This document shows, in pieces, positions 1 to 38,034 of a DNA stretch of 64,000 nt. The notes under the pieces are model-generated. The model was not told where the DNA came from. It was given only the letters and a program-made list of their open reading frames with translations, and made no database searches. Location of the stretch: positions 1-64,000 of the forward strand of contig BAAHQB010000188.1 of the NCBI GenBank assembly GCA_054601695.1, read 5' to 3'. The position numbers and the translations under genes were made by a program. Every line of letters begins with the position of its first letter. The first letter of the stretch is position 1. The DNA is from Amorphochlora amoebiformis. Taxonomy: Eukaryota > Cercozoa > Chlorarachniophyceae.

Positions 1-1685
1 CTCAATAATGCCCTCAGCTTTCCGCCGTTCTCCAGACATGAGATAGGACACACATAGATTCGCCCGCATGATTCCTGACCACTCGTGCTCCTCCTCCAGC
101 GCCTCGCGATACATGCGCGCCGCCGCCCGATGTCGATCTTGCATGTAAAACACGTGCGCGAGATTGATCCTCCAGACTCTGTCTCCCGAGCAGAAGTGAG
201 CACTCCTCTGAAAAAGTGACTCAATCTTGGAAAATTCTTTCTTCTCCCAGAATATTCTCGAGTGCGCCATCATCGTAGGGATGAACTTAAATTTAATTGC
301 TAAATCGCGGGTGGGTCCCCTCACGCTTGTCTTAGGCCCGGCTTTCAGCTCGGATAACAGCTGGATGGACTTGCTCTCCAGGACCTTTGCGCCTCTTTGC
401 GGGTCGAGATAAGACAGCACGATCGCCTCCAGCATCTCGCGTAGATCTCGCACCACCAATCCCCACGCGCTTGAGTACTTAGTTATCACCTCCTGTGCTA
501 AATGGTACTCCATGTTCTGCAGGCAAAGGATAACCATGTTACTCAGCGCCGGATACGGCAGGCGATCCGCGACCGACGCCCACCTGCGTAGAGCCTCCCA
601 TGCATCTGTTTCTACTGTGAGAAGAGCAAGGTTGTGGTGGAGAACGGGAGACTTGTTGTCGTCGAACTTGCGTAGGCTCTCTACAGCCTCTTTGAATCCC
701 GACACCTCCCCCGTTTGGTAGTAAATAGCGCCTTTTAGGTTCAACATCTTGAGCCTGAGAAATTTAGACTCCGTCCCAGAGTCGTCGTCATCCTCAGGGA
801 CGGAAGCAGCGCTAACTGTGGAGATCTCGCTCAGTAGCGACTCTCTCCGCGCTGTGCGTGAGCAGTCCATGCACTCCAATCCGCGAGTGTAGTTCTTCAT
901 TGCATAGTTGCTCACGGCTTCGAGATATCTAATATCTAGAGCCAGCCTTTTAGACTCCACGATGGACGATATCGTGCGGGCAGCCTTGAAGTCCCCGCTT
1001 TCGAATCGCTCGATCGCTTTCAAATATATGTACTCCGGTTCGTTCTCTAGATGTTTTGGAACCAACACTCCTCGGGGCCACTTGCCACTTCGAAGCATTG
1101 CCACATACAGAGACCCAAGCGACGACTGGTATTGCAATGGGATCAATTGGCATAGTTCGTAAGCTCCCTTTATGTAACCTGAAGGAAAATATTCGCGTTA
1201 GGGAACGAGGCAGTAGCGATTTGAGACGAAGAAATCTACCCAGTTGTATTAAGCACTGAGCTTGATATTTCTGCCAAGAAAGAATATTTTGTCAGTATGA
1301 GAAGCACAGTTTTGGTGGTGCAAACTACCCTGTAACGATGCAGGTCGGGCTCAGAGCTGACGGAGCATAACGATTCGTATGCATTCGCAGCCCCAAAAAA
1401 GTCCTTTAGATGGTAACAGCAGTACCTAGGAAGACATCCTTAGATCCTTTCAGGAGCCAGACAAAAGTGATTTCCCTACCCGACCAGCGAAAGGGCGGCA
1501 ATGGGGTTGATTTTCCCCGAAAGTGCTCTGATAATCTCTATTGCTTCAACAAACTAAGCCAAAAATTTCGATCATTCAGCGAATAGATCGGATCCATACA
1601 TTTTTACAACCTGACGATTCTTTATCAGCGAGTAAATAAGAGTTGTTGTGGTCACCGCCCGGGTCCCGCCACCGCCAGGTTCCAT
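1..1685 (-). CDS. IFT70: IFT70/TTC30 intraflagellar transport TPR protein (C-terminus cut by window edge)
   Basis: Subunit of the IFT-B complex that moves cargo along the flagellar axoneme. Exons on the minus strand: 1611-1685, 1480-1553, 1337-1425 and 1-1178, giving 472 residues in frame; the protein continues beyond base 1. The start is the only in-frame ATG before the first GT donor and yields MEPGGG, then LIYSLIKNRQFVEAIEIIRA, matching the family N-terminus (VYRLIRD..Y.EA). Further family matches are ALSLVGYCCYHLKDF, then VWRINLAHVFYMQ and ANLCVSYLMSGERRKAEGII, which correspond to WKLNVAHVLFMQ and ANLCVSYIMTS of the animal proteins. The family is about 650-700 residues, so roughly the last third is missing. 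The boundary of intron 3 has two solutions (donor after 1337 with acceptor before 1178, or donor after 1329 with acceptor before 1167); both keep frame. The gene is divergent from the MAP kinase, and its introns are short and free of TA tracts. Confidence 0.9.
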
Positions 1686-2143
1686 TGCCCGGTTTGATTT
1701 AGGCGAATTACATCGCGCGCATGCGAGCAATGCATCCTTAAAGGGTTAAAATATGTATTAAAGGGCTAATAATTGAATAAGGTGAAATCAATGCACTAAT
1801 GTGAGATGGATCTCAGACGGTACTATGAATGATCCTTAATTTGTTCAAGAACTGTTAAAGGTCTCCATACTATTCACCTAGATACTAATATTGGGTGTTA
1901 ACCCCACTCTATTTAGGTCTTAGAGGTCATGACCACGGTTTGATCTCAATTTGAACTTCCGATCCGCACAGTTCGGTACGCTCCACTCTGGTCACTATTC
2001 ATGATGGAGAATCACTTTTCGTGCGAACCGTCGCCCACGAAGACCAGGATTATTCAGGCGGGAAAAACCCCGTTTACGGACAAAGCACGACCCCTCTCGA
2101 AGACGTCTCCGCTGCGCAAGCTTAGCTCCCCTACTCTATTACA
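1686..2143. promoter_or_regulatory. Divergent intergenic region between IFT70 and MAP kinase
   Basis: This 458-bp segment separates two start codons facing away from each other, so it must hold both promoters or one shared promoter. It has mixed composition without (TA)n tracts, unlike the introns around it. I see no convincing TATA box or other motif. Confidence 0.4.
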
Positions 2144-6929
<4,786 letters not shown>

Positions 6930-7406
6930 CCGGTGGTCGGACGTGAACCAATTATATTTCAGGTGTACATGTAGAATCTATATTGTAGATGGCACGATAA
7001 GTCGTTGATATAAACGCAGCCGAGTAGCCGGATCGATTTAATACCGTAACCGTTTTCTAGATCTCCGTGTGTTGTAGAAATCTTTACAGTATACTATTCT
7101 CCGTTTGTCTTTAGTTTGCATCATGAGTCCGATATATCTTGTATAATTCGAAGTTAAGTCTAGTAAATAGCTATATGAACCTAACGAGCCGAAGACAAAA
7201 TCTAGAAAATGTTTTAATACTAATACACATCTAGCCTACTACTGAGATATAAGCTGGATTTTTATCATAGAGTATACCGTAAATCTAGAAGATTCACCAC
7301 TGGCACTAGTAGCACCAGCGGATATTACAATTATTACAACTCAGATTGGAACTTGGGGTACCAGATTGAAGTAACAGTAACTTAAGTTCATGAGATTTTC
7401 TAGACT
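6930..7406. other. Convergent 3' region between MAP kinase and IBA57
   Basis: The two genes end towards each other here. Sequence is moderately AT-rich without long (TA)n; it should contain both 3' untranslated regions and polyadenylation sites. No open frame or RNA gene recognised. Confidence 0.5.
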
Positions 7407-17197
<9,791 letters not shown>

Positions 17198-18421
17198 CGG
17201 TTCGTTTGACTTTTGGGTTCCGAATCCCGGTATTATTCCTAATCCCGGATAGTTGACCTTCGCTTCGGCCGACGGCCCGACGCCCCGCACGAGGGGATTT
17301 ATTCATGGCAGATAGGAAGCTGGTAATTCCCTCATTACATATCGAACGGATTGCACTAAATTGATATATTTTGCAGTTTAGCTGCGACAAGCAGTTGAAG
17401 CCGATATTGCAATGGATCGATGGTTATGCCGAAAAGGGGTACAGGTCAGCTACTTTGGTGTTGCGTAGCACATATAAATTCTTCCCCCAAACATCCCTAC
17501 TTTATCAATCCTCGTGGTCCGTTGAGCACCTCTGCGTTCGACCCGTTATTCCAAGCTATGAATCTCGGGAAGCAATATGTGTAACCAGCTTACGCATACA
17601 TGGTGCGAGAGTTTCGGAAGATCTCGCTGTCCTAGACTAAGTTGAGTCTCATCTTCTCTAGCGGCTGTGAAAACAGCAAGCTTGATTCTCCACACATGAA
17701 ACCAAAAAAAACTACTTGATCTTATCTGAGCCTTAGCTTCAGAGCGTGGGCGTATGATCTGACAAACTCACTGAGCAGCATTGCTGCGATGATGCCATCC
17801 ACATCAAACCTGACGCGTATCAATTTAGGCCGGTGAAAAAGACGATACTCAAGGAGAGGGTGCAACGCATGGAGGACAATTACAATGCTGCAGTCTACAC
17901 TAAGGTACGAGTAGATGTAAGTAGGAAGATCATGCATGTCCAGAAGATGCATGTTCGCGGTTGACGGTATGGCGACGTATTCAGGGTGTCCACTTCCCAC
18001 GTATAGGGGCATTTTGTTCTGGACTTTTAGTTATGTGGGCTCTGTGTTTGCCCTTTATGGCCATGTTGGTACTACCGGAGAGGGTGGACATCTTCACAGG
18101 AGTGATCAGGTGTATACATGTACACTAAATTCTCATCTCTTCCTGTTTCTTCTCATTCTTTCAATTACTATCTCTACAACCTATTTCCTCTCCTTTCTGC
18201 TTCTGACCACTCTCTCCCTCTCCCTTGGCCCTCTCCCTTGGCCCTCTCCTAAACGGCATGGTAACTAATTCTTAATGTAATCGTGACAGGATTGTAATGG
18301 CCCTTCCCTTCGCGTGGTTCGCATACACTACCACGGATCCTATATTATACATCACCGAGCGCCTTGATATCTTCTGGAAGAAAACCTGGCGATTGCTGCG
18401 GTCTCGGCGGTTCGAAGATTG

Positions 18422-18633
18422 ATCGTATGTAGATATTCTAATTTTGTGATTGAATTTTAATTATAATGATTATTCAGTACACGGTACTAAATAAAAGTAA
18501 AATATTGATTAAGATTGTAAAGGTTAACTGTCTGCATGAGTCTCATGACAGCTCATAATAACTTTGAAGTCTCTAATTGAAAAGAAGTTGTATACAGTAC
18601 AAGTACGAGGCTATGTTATATTATCTAGATTAC

Positions 18634-18728
<95 letters not shown>

Positions 18729-18970
18729 TATATATATATATATATATAGATCATAGTATATCTAGTAAATACTAACGTATATATAGATGTAATCTCTAAA
18801 ATCTAGCTGTACATAGTGATGCGTACCGTGTCATCAGATCGGATCATATTCATACTAAGGCTCTGAGGCCTGACCTTGCATGACTCAGCGCTGGCCATGA
18901 ATTCATACCAATATTACTAGATTAATTTTCTCTGGGCACATATCTAGATATATGGCACATTAATATTTAA
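18422..18970. other. AT-rich intergenic segment
   Basis: Contains one long (TA)n run (about 18632-18747) and CTAG-rich AT sequence. No gene recognised. The outer edge of the left palindrome arm lies at its right end. Confidence 0.5.
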
Positions 18971-19170
18971 AAATTTTACGACGTGACGTGCATGATAAAA
19001 AATAATTTCAATATTAATCTTGGATACAGTCTGGCTGCCCGGTATGTATGCGGTCATGCCAATCATATGCGGTTATGCCATTAGATGGTGAAAGATATTA
19101 TCAAGTTCATAGAGTATGCTCACTCGTACTCATCGCGGTGCTTGACCCACCACAAGTTCATAGAGTCTGC

Positions 19171-23582
<4,412 letters not shown>

Positions 23583-23738
23583 CTACTCGTGTAAATACCG
23601 TCTGTCAACGTGCTCAAATCTCGAGCATTAACTTCACACCGACCCCTATCGCCCTCACACGCCCATATACATCGTATACACGAGAAGATTCCAAGTCTCC
23701 CGCCAAAATCAGGGCAATACAGGGTTAGTTTGATATCT

Positions 23739-23769
23739 CAACGAATGGAATCTTGAGAAAGCGAGAGAG
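23739..23769. other. 31-bp segment X, left arm
   Basis: Starts CAACGAATGGAATCTTGAG and ends GCGAGAGAG on the plus strand. Read outward from the centre it follows CGTCACAAGCGGGTTTT and precedes AGATATC. The same 31 bp occur at 24257-24287 in the same orientation, although they should be inverted. Confidence 0.9.
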
Positions 23770-24256
23770 AAAACCCGCTTGTGACGTTTTGGATTGCTTG
23801 GATCCTTTCGACTCTGCGTCTCGGTGTCGGGGGTCTGGCGTTTGTCACCCGCTGTGGTCGGCATGGGAGGGTTGGTCTTCAAGTCGGTTGGATTTTGCGT
23901 GCTATCCACGGCCCGTGTCGACACGCGGTTCCGTTCGGTTCCGAAGTGTGTGACATATCGAAATATCACGCTCTAAACTATGCTCACGGTGTGACATTGC
24001 GCTCAATTACGCCGTTACAGAATCGTTCTGTAAATGTCGCGTCGTGACTGAACGCAATGTCACACCGTGACCATTCCAGACCCGAAACGGACCCCGAGTG
24101 TTGACACGGGCTCGGGATAGCACGCAAAATCCAAACCGACCTGAAGGAAGAGCAAACTCCGATGTCGACCAAAGCGAGTGGCGAGCGCCAAACATCCGAC
24201 ACCAAGACGCAGAGTCGAAAGGATCCAAGCAATCCAAAGCGTCACAAGGAGGTTTT

Positions 24257-24287
24257 CAACGAATGGAATCTTGAGAAAGCGAGAGAG
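24257..24287. other. 31-bp segment X, right arm
   Basis: Identical 31 bp to 23739-23769 on the same strand. Outward from the centre it is preceded by CGTCACAAGGAGGTTTT and followed by AGATATC, the same flanks as in the left arm, so only X itself is flipped. Confidence 0.9.
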
Positions 24288-24436
24288 AGATATCCCACAT
24301 ACCCTGTATTGACCTGATTTGGCGGGAGGCTTGCAATCTACTAGTGTATACGATGTGTATGGGTGTGTGAGGGCGATTTGTGTAAACTTAATGCTCGGAA
24401 TTTGAGCACGTCGACCGACGGTATTGATACGGGTAG

Positions 24437-29261
<4,825 letters not shown>

Positions 29262-29395
29262 GCAGACTCTATCGACAATTTCTTTCACCATCCAATGTCA
29301 TGATTGCATCGTACATACTTGCATCGTACATACATACCGAGCATCCCAGACGGTAGATTAGTATTGAAATTACTTTCTATCATGCACATCACCGT

Positions 29396-29502
29396 AGTTG
29401 TAATTCCGTAATTGCAAGTGTAAGAAGTGTAAATGACAGTGACCAGTACAAAACGGAACCTATTTGTAATTTTACTGAGTGCATACTATGTATCATTAGA
29501 TC

Positions 29503-29533
<31 letters not shown>

Positions 29534-29806
29534 GTATGTATTATACATGTTATATATATATATATATATATATATATAAGATACTCTAGGTACTATATAT
29601 CATATATATATATATATAATATGTATACATATATATATATATATGTATGTATATGTATATGTAAGAATATGTATTCACATGTTTGCATGTATACAATAAA
29701 GTTATATGTACACCGTGATATATATGTGTATGTGTATATATATATATATATATGTGTGTATGTATGTATGTGTATGTATGTGTATGTATAATGGTATATA
29801 TACATT

Positions 29807-29890
<84 letters not shown>

Positions 29891-30773
29891 TATGTAATAT
29901 CATGTGACATGTACATGCGTATATTGCGACCGTCATGATGTAGATGTGTATCTATACAATATATCCAATATCTAGAATATACATCTAGTATAATATATAT
30001 CTAGTATATACTTATATCACAATTATCGATGACTCATGGTTCTGTGTTTGTGGATATATCCTAGATATACAGATATATCCGATTGTCCATTGATCTATGT
30101 CTAGTATGTGATAATATGATGTACCGTCGAAATATACATTCACTAGATTACGAGATTCACTATATGCTGTTACACATATATCATGATATAAGCGTATATA
30201 CTAGTACGTGATGTAGTATAGGTGTTCTCTAGTTCTGTGCGTGTTTGACCGATATAATCTAGATACTCTAGAAACTAGGGTAGTATCTGGTACATAGGGT
30301 CCACAGTAAATATTAGTAATTATACAGTATAATTATTCTAGTTATTCAATGATTACTGATAACTTGATATATATCTAGATCTTTTTTACAATTATATATT
30401 CTAGATATTTAATAATATTATATATGTACCAGATATATCATAATAATACTATATACATATATATATGTAGACTAGGATCATGGCATACTAGACATACTGG
30501 ACATATGCATATATGATAATATTATACTATCATATATATATATATATATATATTGATATATATATATAAATATAATCTAGATAATATATATATATATATA
30601 TAAAATATATATATATATATATATATTCATATATACATATACATATATATATATATATATTATATATATATATATATGTATATATATGTATGTATTAGGG
30701 CGTCAGGCCAACATTAATTGAATCACTATGATAAAATTTAATTAAATAAACGTGATAGCTATGGTCAGAGTGA
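29396..30773. other. AT-rich intergenic DNA, CTAG-rich
   Basis: After several (TA)n blocks there is about 600 bp (29,940-30,540) of AT-rich but non-TA sequence unusually full of CTAG and CTAGATA words. No gene recognised. Confidence 0.5.
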
Positions 30774-30970
30774 GTGATTCAACCTAGTCAACAATGGCGA
30801 CCGCGCAGCTCCTCCACAATAAAGTTAGAGTTTAACACGCTAGAGAAGGCACATAGCGGTAACGACAGCGGAACCAAATCCGGCGACCATCCGCCTAACA
30901 CCCCCTCAGTTTCACCGCTCCAAACAACAGCTGGCTCAGGGCGACCAGCTTTCGAGACTAACCTAGGGTA
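30774..30970 (+). other. Exon-like open segment, Ser/Thr/Pro-rich, unassigned
   Basis: Mixed-composition block with a plus-strand acceptor (CAACCTAG), an open frame containing LEKAHSGNDSGTKSGDHPPN, and a donor CTAGGGTAAGG. Two neighbouring exons to join it to were not found. It may be an isolated exon of a gene I could not follow, or chance. Confidence 0.25.
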
Positions 30971-31038
30971 AGGGTCAGAGAAATTTAACTTTTAGAGTAG
31001 TCACCACGGACAAAGAACAACCAATTTGGTCTTGTTCC

Positions 31039-31396
31039 TCATAATGTTTTGGTTGAGAACCTCTGTTTGTGAAGCTTAGGTGTCATTGTCTCTCCCTGAA
31101 TCCCGTCCTTTCTCTTCCTCTTGAGTCTTGGTGCTTCTGGCTTTCCCTCCCTCCTCTCTCGTACCTCCGTCTCCCTCTGTTGTTTGTCTCTCTCAGAACT
31201 CTTTTTCTCCCACCCCTCCTTTTCTTTGAACACCCTCTGCTTCTTCCCTTCTGGTGGAGGTGTCGAAAGTTTCAAATCTATTGCACTTTTCGAGATTTCC
31301 AAGGGTTTTTGCAGGGAAAGAGTGGGAATGTGTCGGGATTTGAGGGTAGACAGACACCTATGAATCATACATATGTGTACATATATATTATATATT

Positions 31397-31435
<39 letters not shown>

Positions 31436-31586
31436 ATATATTATGCTTATATTAATTAACATCATACTATACATATATATATATGTATATATGTATATGT
31501 ATGTATATGTATATATACATATAAATATATATATGTATATGTATATATGTATGTATATATATATATGCATGTATAACTATACATAT

Positions 31587-31636
<50 letters not shown>

Positions 31637-31663
31637 AACATATATAGGATACATGTATTCTCA

Positions 31664-31705
<42 letters not shown>

Positions 31706-31739
31706 CATACATATATGAAAATATACACTGTAATACACG

Positions 31740-31829
<90 letters not shown>

Positions 31830-32044
31830 CAACTTGTCAAATTCCTGTAGTTCTCGAGAAGTAAGGGGAAGCTGGAACCATGTTCGCCCATCGGGTTGCG
31901 TGTCAATTATTCGAACCTGGTATTAGGGTTCGGATTATGTTGAAGGTTCGGCAGACCCTTCCTGCTTCCGGTTTTATGTGGTTTCCATTGAATATGAATA
32001 CTACATATGCATTCACACACACACACACACACACCACAATTATA

Positions 32045-32087
<43 letters not shown>

Positions 32088-32293
32088 ATATGCACAAATG
32101 CACCAGACGGGGTTTCAGAACTAGCTTTCGAGCTAGGGTTAGGTTTACGGGTAGGTTAGGACTAGAGGGTGTGCAGCTGAACTAGGACTAGGTGGGGTAA
32201 ATTAGGTTTTGAGGTTATAGTAAGGGATAGATTTGGGTATAGACCTTAGAGGTGAAGGCTTCAGGAATGAGATGTGCTGATTGTAATTAGTTG

Positions 32294-32331
<38 letters not shown>

Positions 32332-32349
32332 CGCGTTATATGAGAAATT

Positions 32350-32429
<80 letters not shown>

Positions 32430-33109
32430 GAAGTATATGTATATTGTGAGATTTTAGAAAATGTGAAAGAGAGAGAGTGAGATATTAATGGATTACAAAC
32501 AAGGATACATCTTAAACCAGATCACACGGAATGATACAAGGAATGTGCAAACCAACCTAAATTCACCATCTGACGGTGTGTAGCGAGAATATGTCGCCTC
32601 ATGGTTTCCAAATCCGAATTGTGTTCTTCAAAGTTGGACGAATCTCGGCGTTGGAGTGGTCCTGGGCTCGAAATCCGCGTGCAGTAGAGACCGGTGTCGA
32701 TGGCACCCGAACTCTGTGCGGCGAGGCCCGAGAACTTGAACATAGCGATACGTCCGTTCGAGGCCTTGTAAGCTAGAACGGGGTGGTCCTGTTTGTAACG
32801 TCACATTTCTCAACAGGGCGATACTACCTAGTCCTATTTATCTGGAGAATCGATGGAAGTAAACAGACAAGGTTAATGGTAATCCTACCGGGCCAGAGAG
32901 AGGCTTGAAAGTTTCTGAAGATACGAGGGACTGATATTGAACACGAGTCGCATGGTTGCCCATCGCGTGGGGATGCATACAGAATAGGTGTTGGTGGTAG
33001 GGAAAGCCACTGGAAGATCTTGGAGAGATGTGAATGCGAAGAAGGTTGGCCGACACGGTGTTGTCATCCGACTAATGAAATTGTTGTCATAAATATGTAT
33101 ATGTATGCA

Positions 33110-33157
<48 letters not shown>

Positions 33158-33899
33158 GCACACACGTATTCTTTTCAATGTTTGCATCCAAACCGTGAAA
33201 GTCAGCAGTTTATGCAGAGACGCTCGCTTCGACGTTAATTTAAACGTCTTCCTACGAAGATTATTTCTCTCGGGATCGTGTCCTTCACCCGGAGCAGCCA
33301 TGTACATGCAAAACCTCGCCTCGAAAACATTGCGAGATTCGATCGCCTCAATATGCCTGCCAAACAATAATCTTGAGAGACAACTGGCATTTTTCCTTCT
33401 GGATTAATTACCGGTCGCACAGCTGCCCTCTTCCTTTGCGAACGCTTTGGTTGGACGCCTCCAGCGCCCCCTCGACAATACATAGCGCACAGAGGGATGC
33501 GATCTGCCGGTTGCCATCACGTTTTGGATCGGCCGCGATTTTGTTTTCTCCCAAAAAGAATTTCGGGATTATGGCTCCCTTTATGCTGCCAGCCTCTTCC
33601 CTTGTTGTGCTCTTCCCTTCGATGGTTGCTTGCAGATTGGAATGCTCATGTTCCTCTAAACACTCATCTAGGTATTCCTTGAGTATTGGGGAGGACGATC
33701 GCGACGAATTTATAGATGTATCGCCAGTTTCGTGTTTGCCGAGAAGGAAAGGACAGGGCTCTCGAAGACAGGTTAGCGGGAAATCGAGGGGATCCTCGAC
33801 GTTGCGGAAGTCGTAAAAGCTATCGATGATATCATCGCAACATTTCAATCGAGAAAGAAGGTTGGAGTCAGAAAGACTAGGTTCGAGCGCGGCGGACAT
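31039..33899 (-). CDS. Unrecognised 489-residue protein with a basic C-terminus, 6 exons
   Basis: Exons in transcript order: 33412-33899, 33164-33383, 32889-33071, 32567-32788, 31834-31871 and 31039-31357; every intron is GT-AG and phases join to one 489-residue frame. The ATG at 33899 opens [20 protein letters not shown]. The first 160 residues are acidic and Ser-rich. The middle ([20 protein letters not shown], then [20 protein letters not shown]) looks like a folded domain I do not recognise. The last 90 residues are Lys/Arg/Glu-rich with KRKRK, a possible nuclear localisation signal and coiled region. Open frames on the opposite strand of exon 1 are shadows. Its neighbours give no functional hint. 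Confidence 0.7.
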
Positions 33900-34780
33900 A
33901 GCTGACGTGGCTTGGTTTGTCTTTTTTATTTAGGCGGCTGGACAGCCGGTCTTTTGGATTCTGAGGAAAGGAGTCGGCACTGATTTGGACTGGTGCTTTA
34001 GTCAGAGGAAACTTACGGTTCGCAGTTTGCACGGGCTTCTTGTGGAATTCTGCGGTGAATATTTTCTGAAAATTATATCGGGTGCGAGAATCTCAGCTTA
34101 TATACTATGTCCACGTTTCTTATATAATTTCTACTGGTAATAACCTATCGTTTGAATCACTCCAGGCTCCAGATGAGGTGTCTGATACAATGTGTGTATC
34201 CTAATAATTATATCAATCAGGTGAGAGTCTCGGGCGCTGAGAGGCTGGCGGACCTTATTGAAGATACAGCTGCGCAGGTCGATTTTTGAAGAAACTTCGT
34301 GAAAGGTACCCTCGACCTCTTACGGAAAATTCCAGGTAAAACAGAGAATTAACAATTTTACCTCGAAAAAAAATGATTTAATTATTCGGTGAGAGTCTCT
34401 GGGCGCTGAGAGGCTGGCGGACCTTATTGAAGATACAGCTGCGCAGGTCGATTTTTGAAGAAGCTCCGTGAAAAGTACCCTCGACCTCTTACGGAAAATT
34501 CCAGGTAAACAGAGAAGTAACAATTTTACCTCGAAAAAAATGATTTAATTATTCGGCGATGAATTAATTTAGGTATTTCCCTAACTTAACCCTCCAGCCT
34601 AATTCTATCCCTAACCCTAACCCTTTCCCTAACAACCCTAACCCGCTGACGTTAACTCCTACACGAGGAAGTAGCGAAGAAGCATAAGATAAGTTTGGGA
34701 TCCCATTTAGTTCGGAGAAAATAATTTAATTTCCGGCGATGAGTTAATTTTCGATCGATTTTTTTTTAATATATTTATGT
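33900..34780. other. 5' flank of the 489-residue gene
   Basis: Mixed-composition DNA holding the promoter of the minus-strand gene, a tandem duplication (listed separately), and a short degenerate CCCTAA stretch near 34,560-34,650. Short open segments on both strands are broken by the indel between repeat copies, so I call no gene. Confidence 0.4.
34213..34555. repeat. Tandem duplication, two units of about 170 bp
   Basis: Each unit runs from GGTGAGAGTCTC through GCTGAGAGGCTGGCGGACC to TGATTTAATTATTCG. The units differ by a few substitutions and a one-base indel (TCTCGGGC against TCTCTGGGC). A shorter third relative (AATTTAATTTCCGGCGATGAG) occurs near 34,727. Confidence 0.9.
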
Positions 34781-35270
<490 letters not shown>

Positions 35271-35300
35271 CACCTAACCTTATATGTGCGTATGCATCTA

Positions 35301-35352
35301 AGTCGCTCTGAGCCAACGGGGCTTAGAATCCTGGTTCGACTCCAGGCGGAGC
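35301..35352 (+). other. tRNA-like 3' half (T-arm and acceptor strand)
   Basis: CCTGG-TTCGACT-CCAGG makes a perfect 5-bp T stem with a canonical 7-nt T loop, followed by CGGAGCA as acceptor strand. I find no matching 5' acceptor strand (TGCTCCG), D arm or anticodon arm with a U33 upstream. It is therefore a tRNA pseudogene, a tRNA-derived element or coincidence rather than a working tRNA. Confidence 0.35.
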
Positions 35353-35460
35353 AACATTATTTCCAAATTGGGGGTTATGCACATTCACACATATGCACAC
35401 AGTGTGCGTGTGTATTTGTGTGTGTGCGTGTGTATTTGTGTGTGTGCGTGTACATTTATG

Positions 35461-35498
<38 letters not shown>

Positions 35499-35501
35499 AT
35501 T

Positions 35502-35532
<31 letters not shown>

Positions 35533-35633
35533 TGATTGAATCATAGCCTGATCATCTATATATATATGATGTTTATATATTTTATATATACACACATATA
35601 TATGTATATATATATTTATACATTTATATATAC

Positions 35634-35669
<36 letters not shown>

Positions 35670-35754
35670 AATATATTAGTAAATCTATATATTTATTTAC
35701 TAGATACACTATCATATGATCATAAGACAAGACATTTTTATTAGATATCGTATG

Positions 35755-35790
<36 letters not shown>

Positions 35791-35823
35791 GATACAATAT
35801 AGATATTATATATACAATATATA

Positions 35824-35856
<33 letters not shown>

Positions 35857-35865
35857 ATGTATATA

Positions 35866-35922
<57 letters not shown>

Positions 35923-35947
35923 GTGTATAAATCATGATGTGTAAATA

Positions 35948-35994
<47 letters not shown>

Positions 35995-36078
35995 TAGATT
36001 ATATGTATGTCTGTGTATGTATATGTGTATGAGTATGTATATAATAATAACAAATACACCATATATGTAAACATATAT

Positions 36079-36146
<68 letters not shown>

Positions 36147-36668
36147 GAGAGAGAGAGACGTGAGTATAGATCATGATATTCAGTGAAATCATAATACGGT
36201 ATATTCTAGATTGTAATTTGTATGTGTCTAGTGTTCATGACAACGGTACTCAGTGTACTATGACTAAGATGTTTTGTACATATATACACTTGTATGAACT
36301 GAATCACTCTACTGATACCTAGATACCTACAGATACACGGTATATCATGACGCTCGCAACGTGGCAGCCTGTACTAATCTATATTTAACCTAGTCACGGT
36401 AATCATGATATGTGGTGCGTGAGGTACTGTCCAGACTGTATACATACTTAACTAGTACTAGTAGTACCATATATAATTAATTATTATACATATTCTCTAG
36501 ATTCTTAGTCTCAGCGGGTGCAGTCATGACATGTGCATCTGATCATTCACTTTCAAAAAGAGTTATTACACTTCTGAACAGACTGACGACACACAGCCAA
36601 TTCAAAATTATCGAACTTGCACCAACTGACCAAGTCGACTCGCACGTTTACAACTACCTATGCGGTCA
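35353..36668. other. Intergenic AT-rich DNA
   Basis: TG repeats (35,400-35,460), several (TA)n blocks, and about 500 bp of CTAG-rich AT sequence at 36,180-36,660 without a recognisable gene. Confidence 0.5.
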
Positions 36669-37977
<1,309 letters not shown>

Positions 37978-38034
37978 TCCTGGTCACGCAAAGTGACAAG
38001 TGGTTGTGATATTCGACACGTGCAGGTCAAGAGG
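37978..38034. promoter_or_regulatory. 57-bp interval between divergent start codons
   Basis: If both starts are right, the two 5' untranslated regions and promoter elements must overlap each other or the coding exons. The plus-strand frame is open back across SWI5 exon 1, so the real plus start could be an upstream spliced exon instead. Confidence 0.35.

Larger units (their letters stand above)
23583..24436. promoter_or_regulatory. Bidirectional promoter / 5' region at the palindrome centre
   Basis: Separates the first coding exons identified for the two DUF899 copies. It has mixed composition without TA tracts, and its two halves are inverted copies of each other. The missing start exons must lie here; a candidate is a very short exon ending in ATGGGC or ATGGGT just before GTGTGAGGG in each half, which would join in phase, but I cannot confirm it. 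Confidence 0.5.

Noticed and set aside
17722-18012. 96-codon minus-strand frame (RPKLIRVRFDVDGIIAAMLL)
   Set aside because: It overlaps a plus-strand exon that fits neighbouring phases, and I found no partner exons on the minus strand. It remains a weak alternative.
33373-33816. 147-codon plus-strand frame opposite the first exon of the 489-residue gene
   Set aside because: The minus strand gives a phase-consistent six-exon gene; the plus frame has no consistent continuation.
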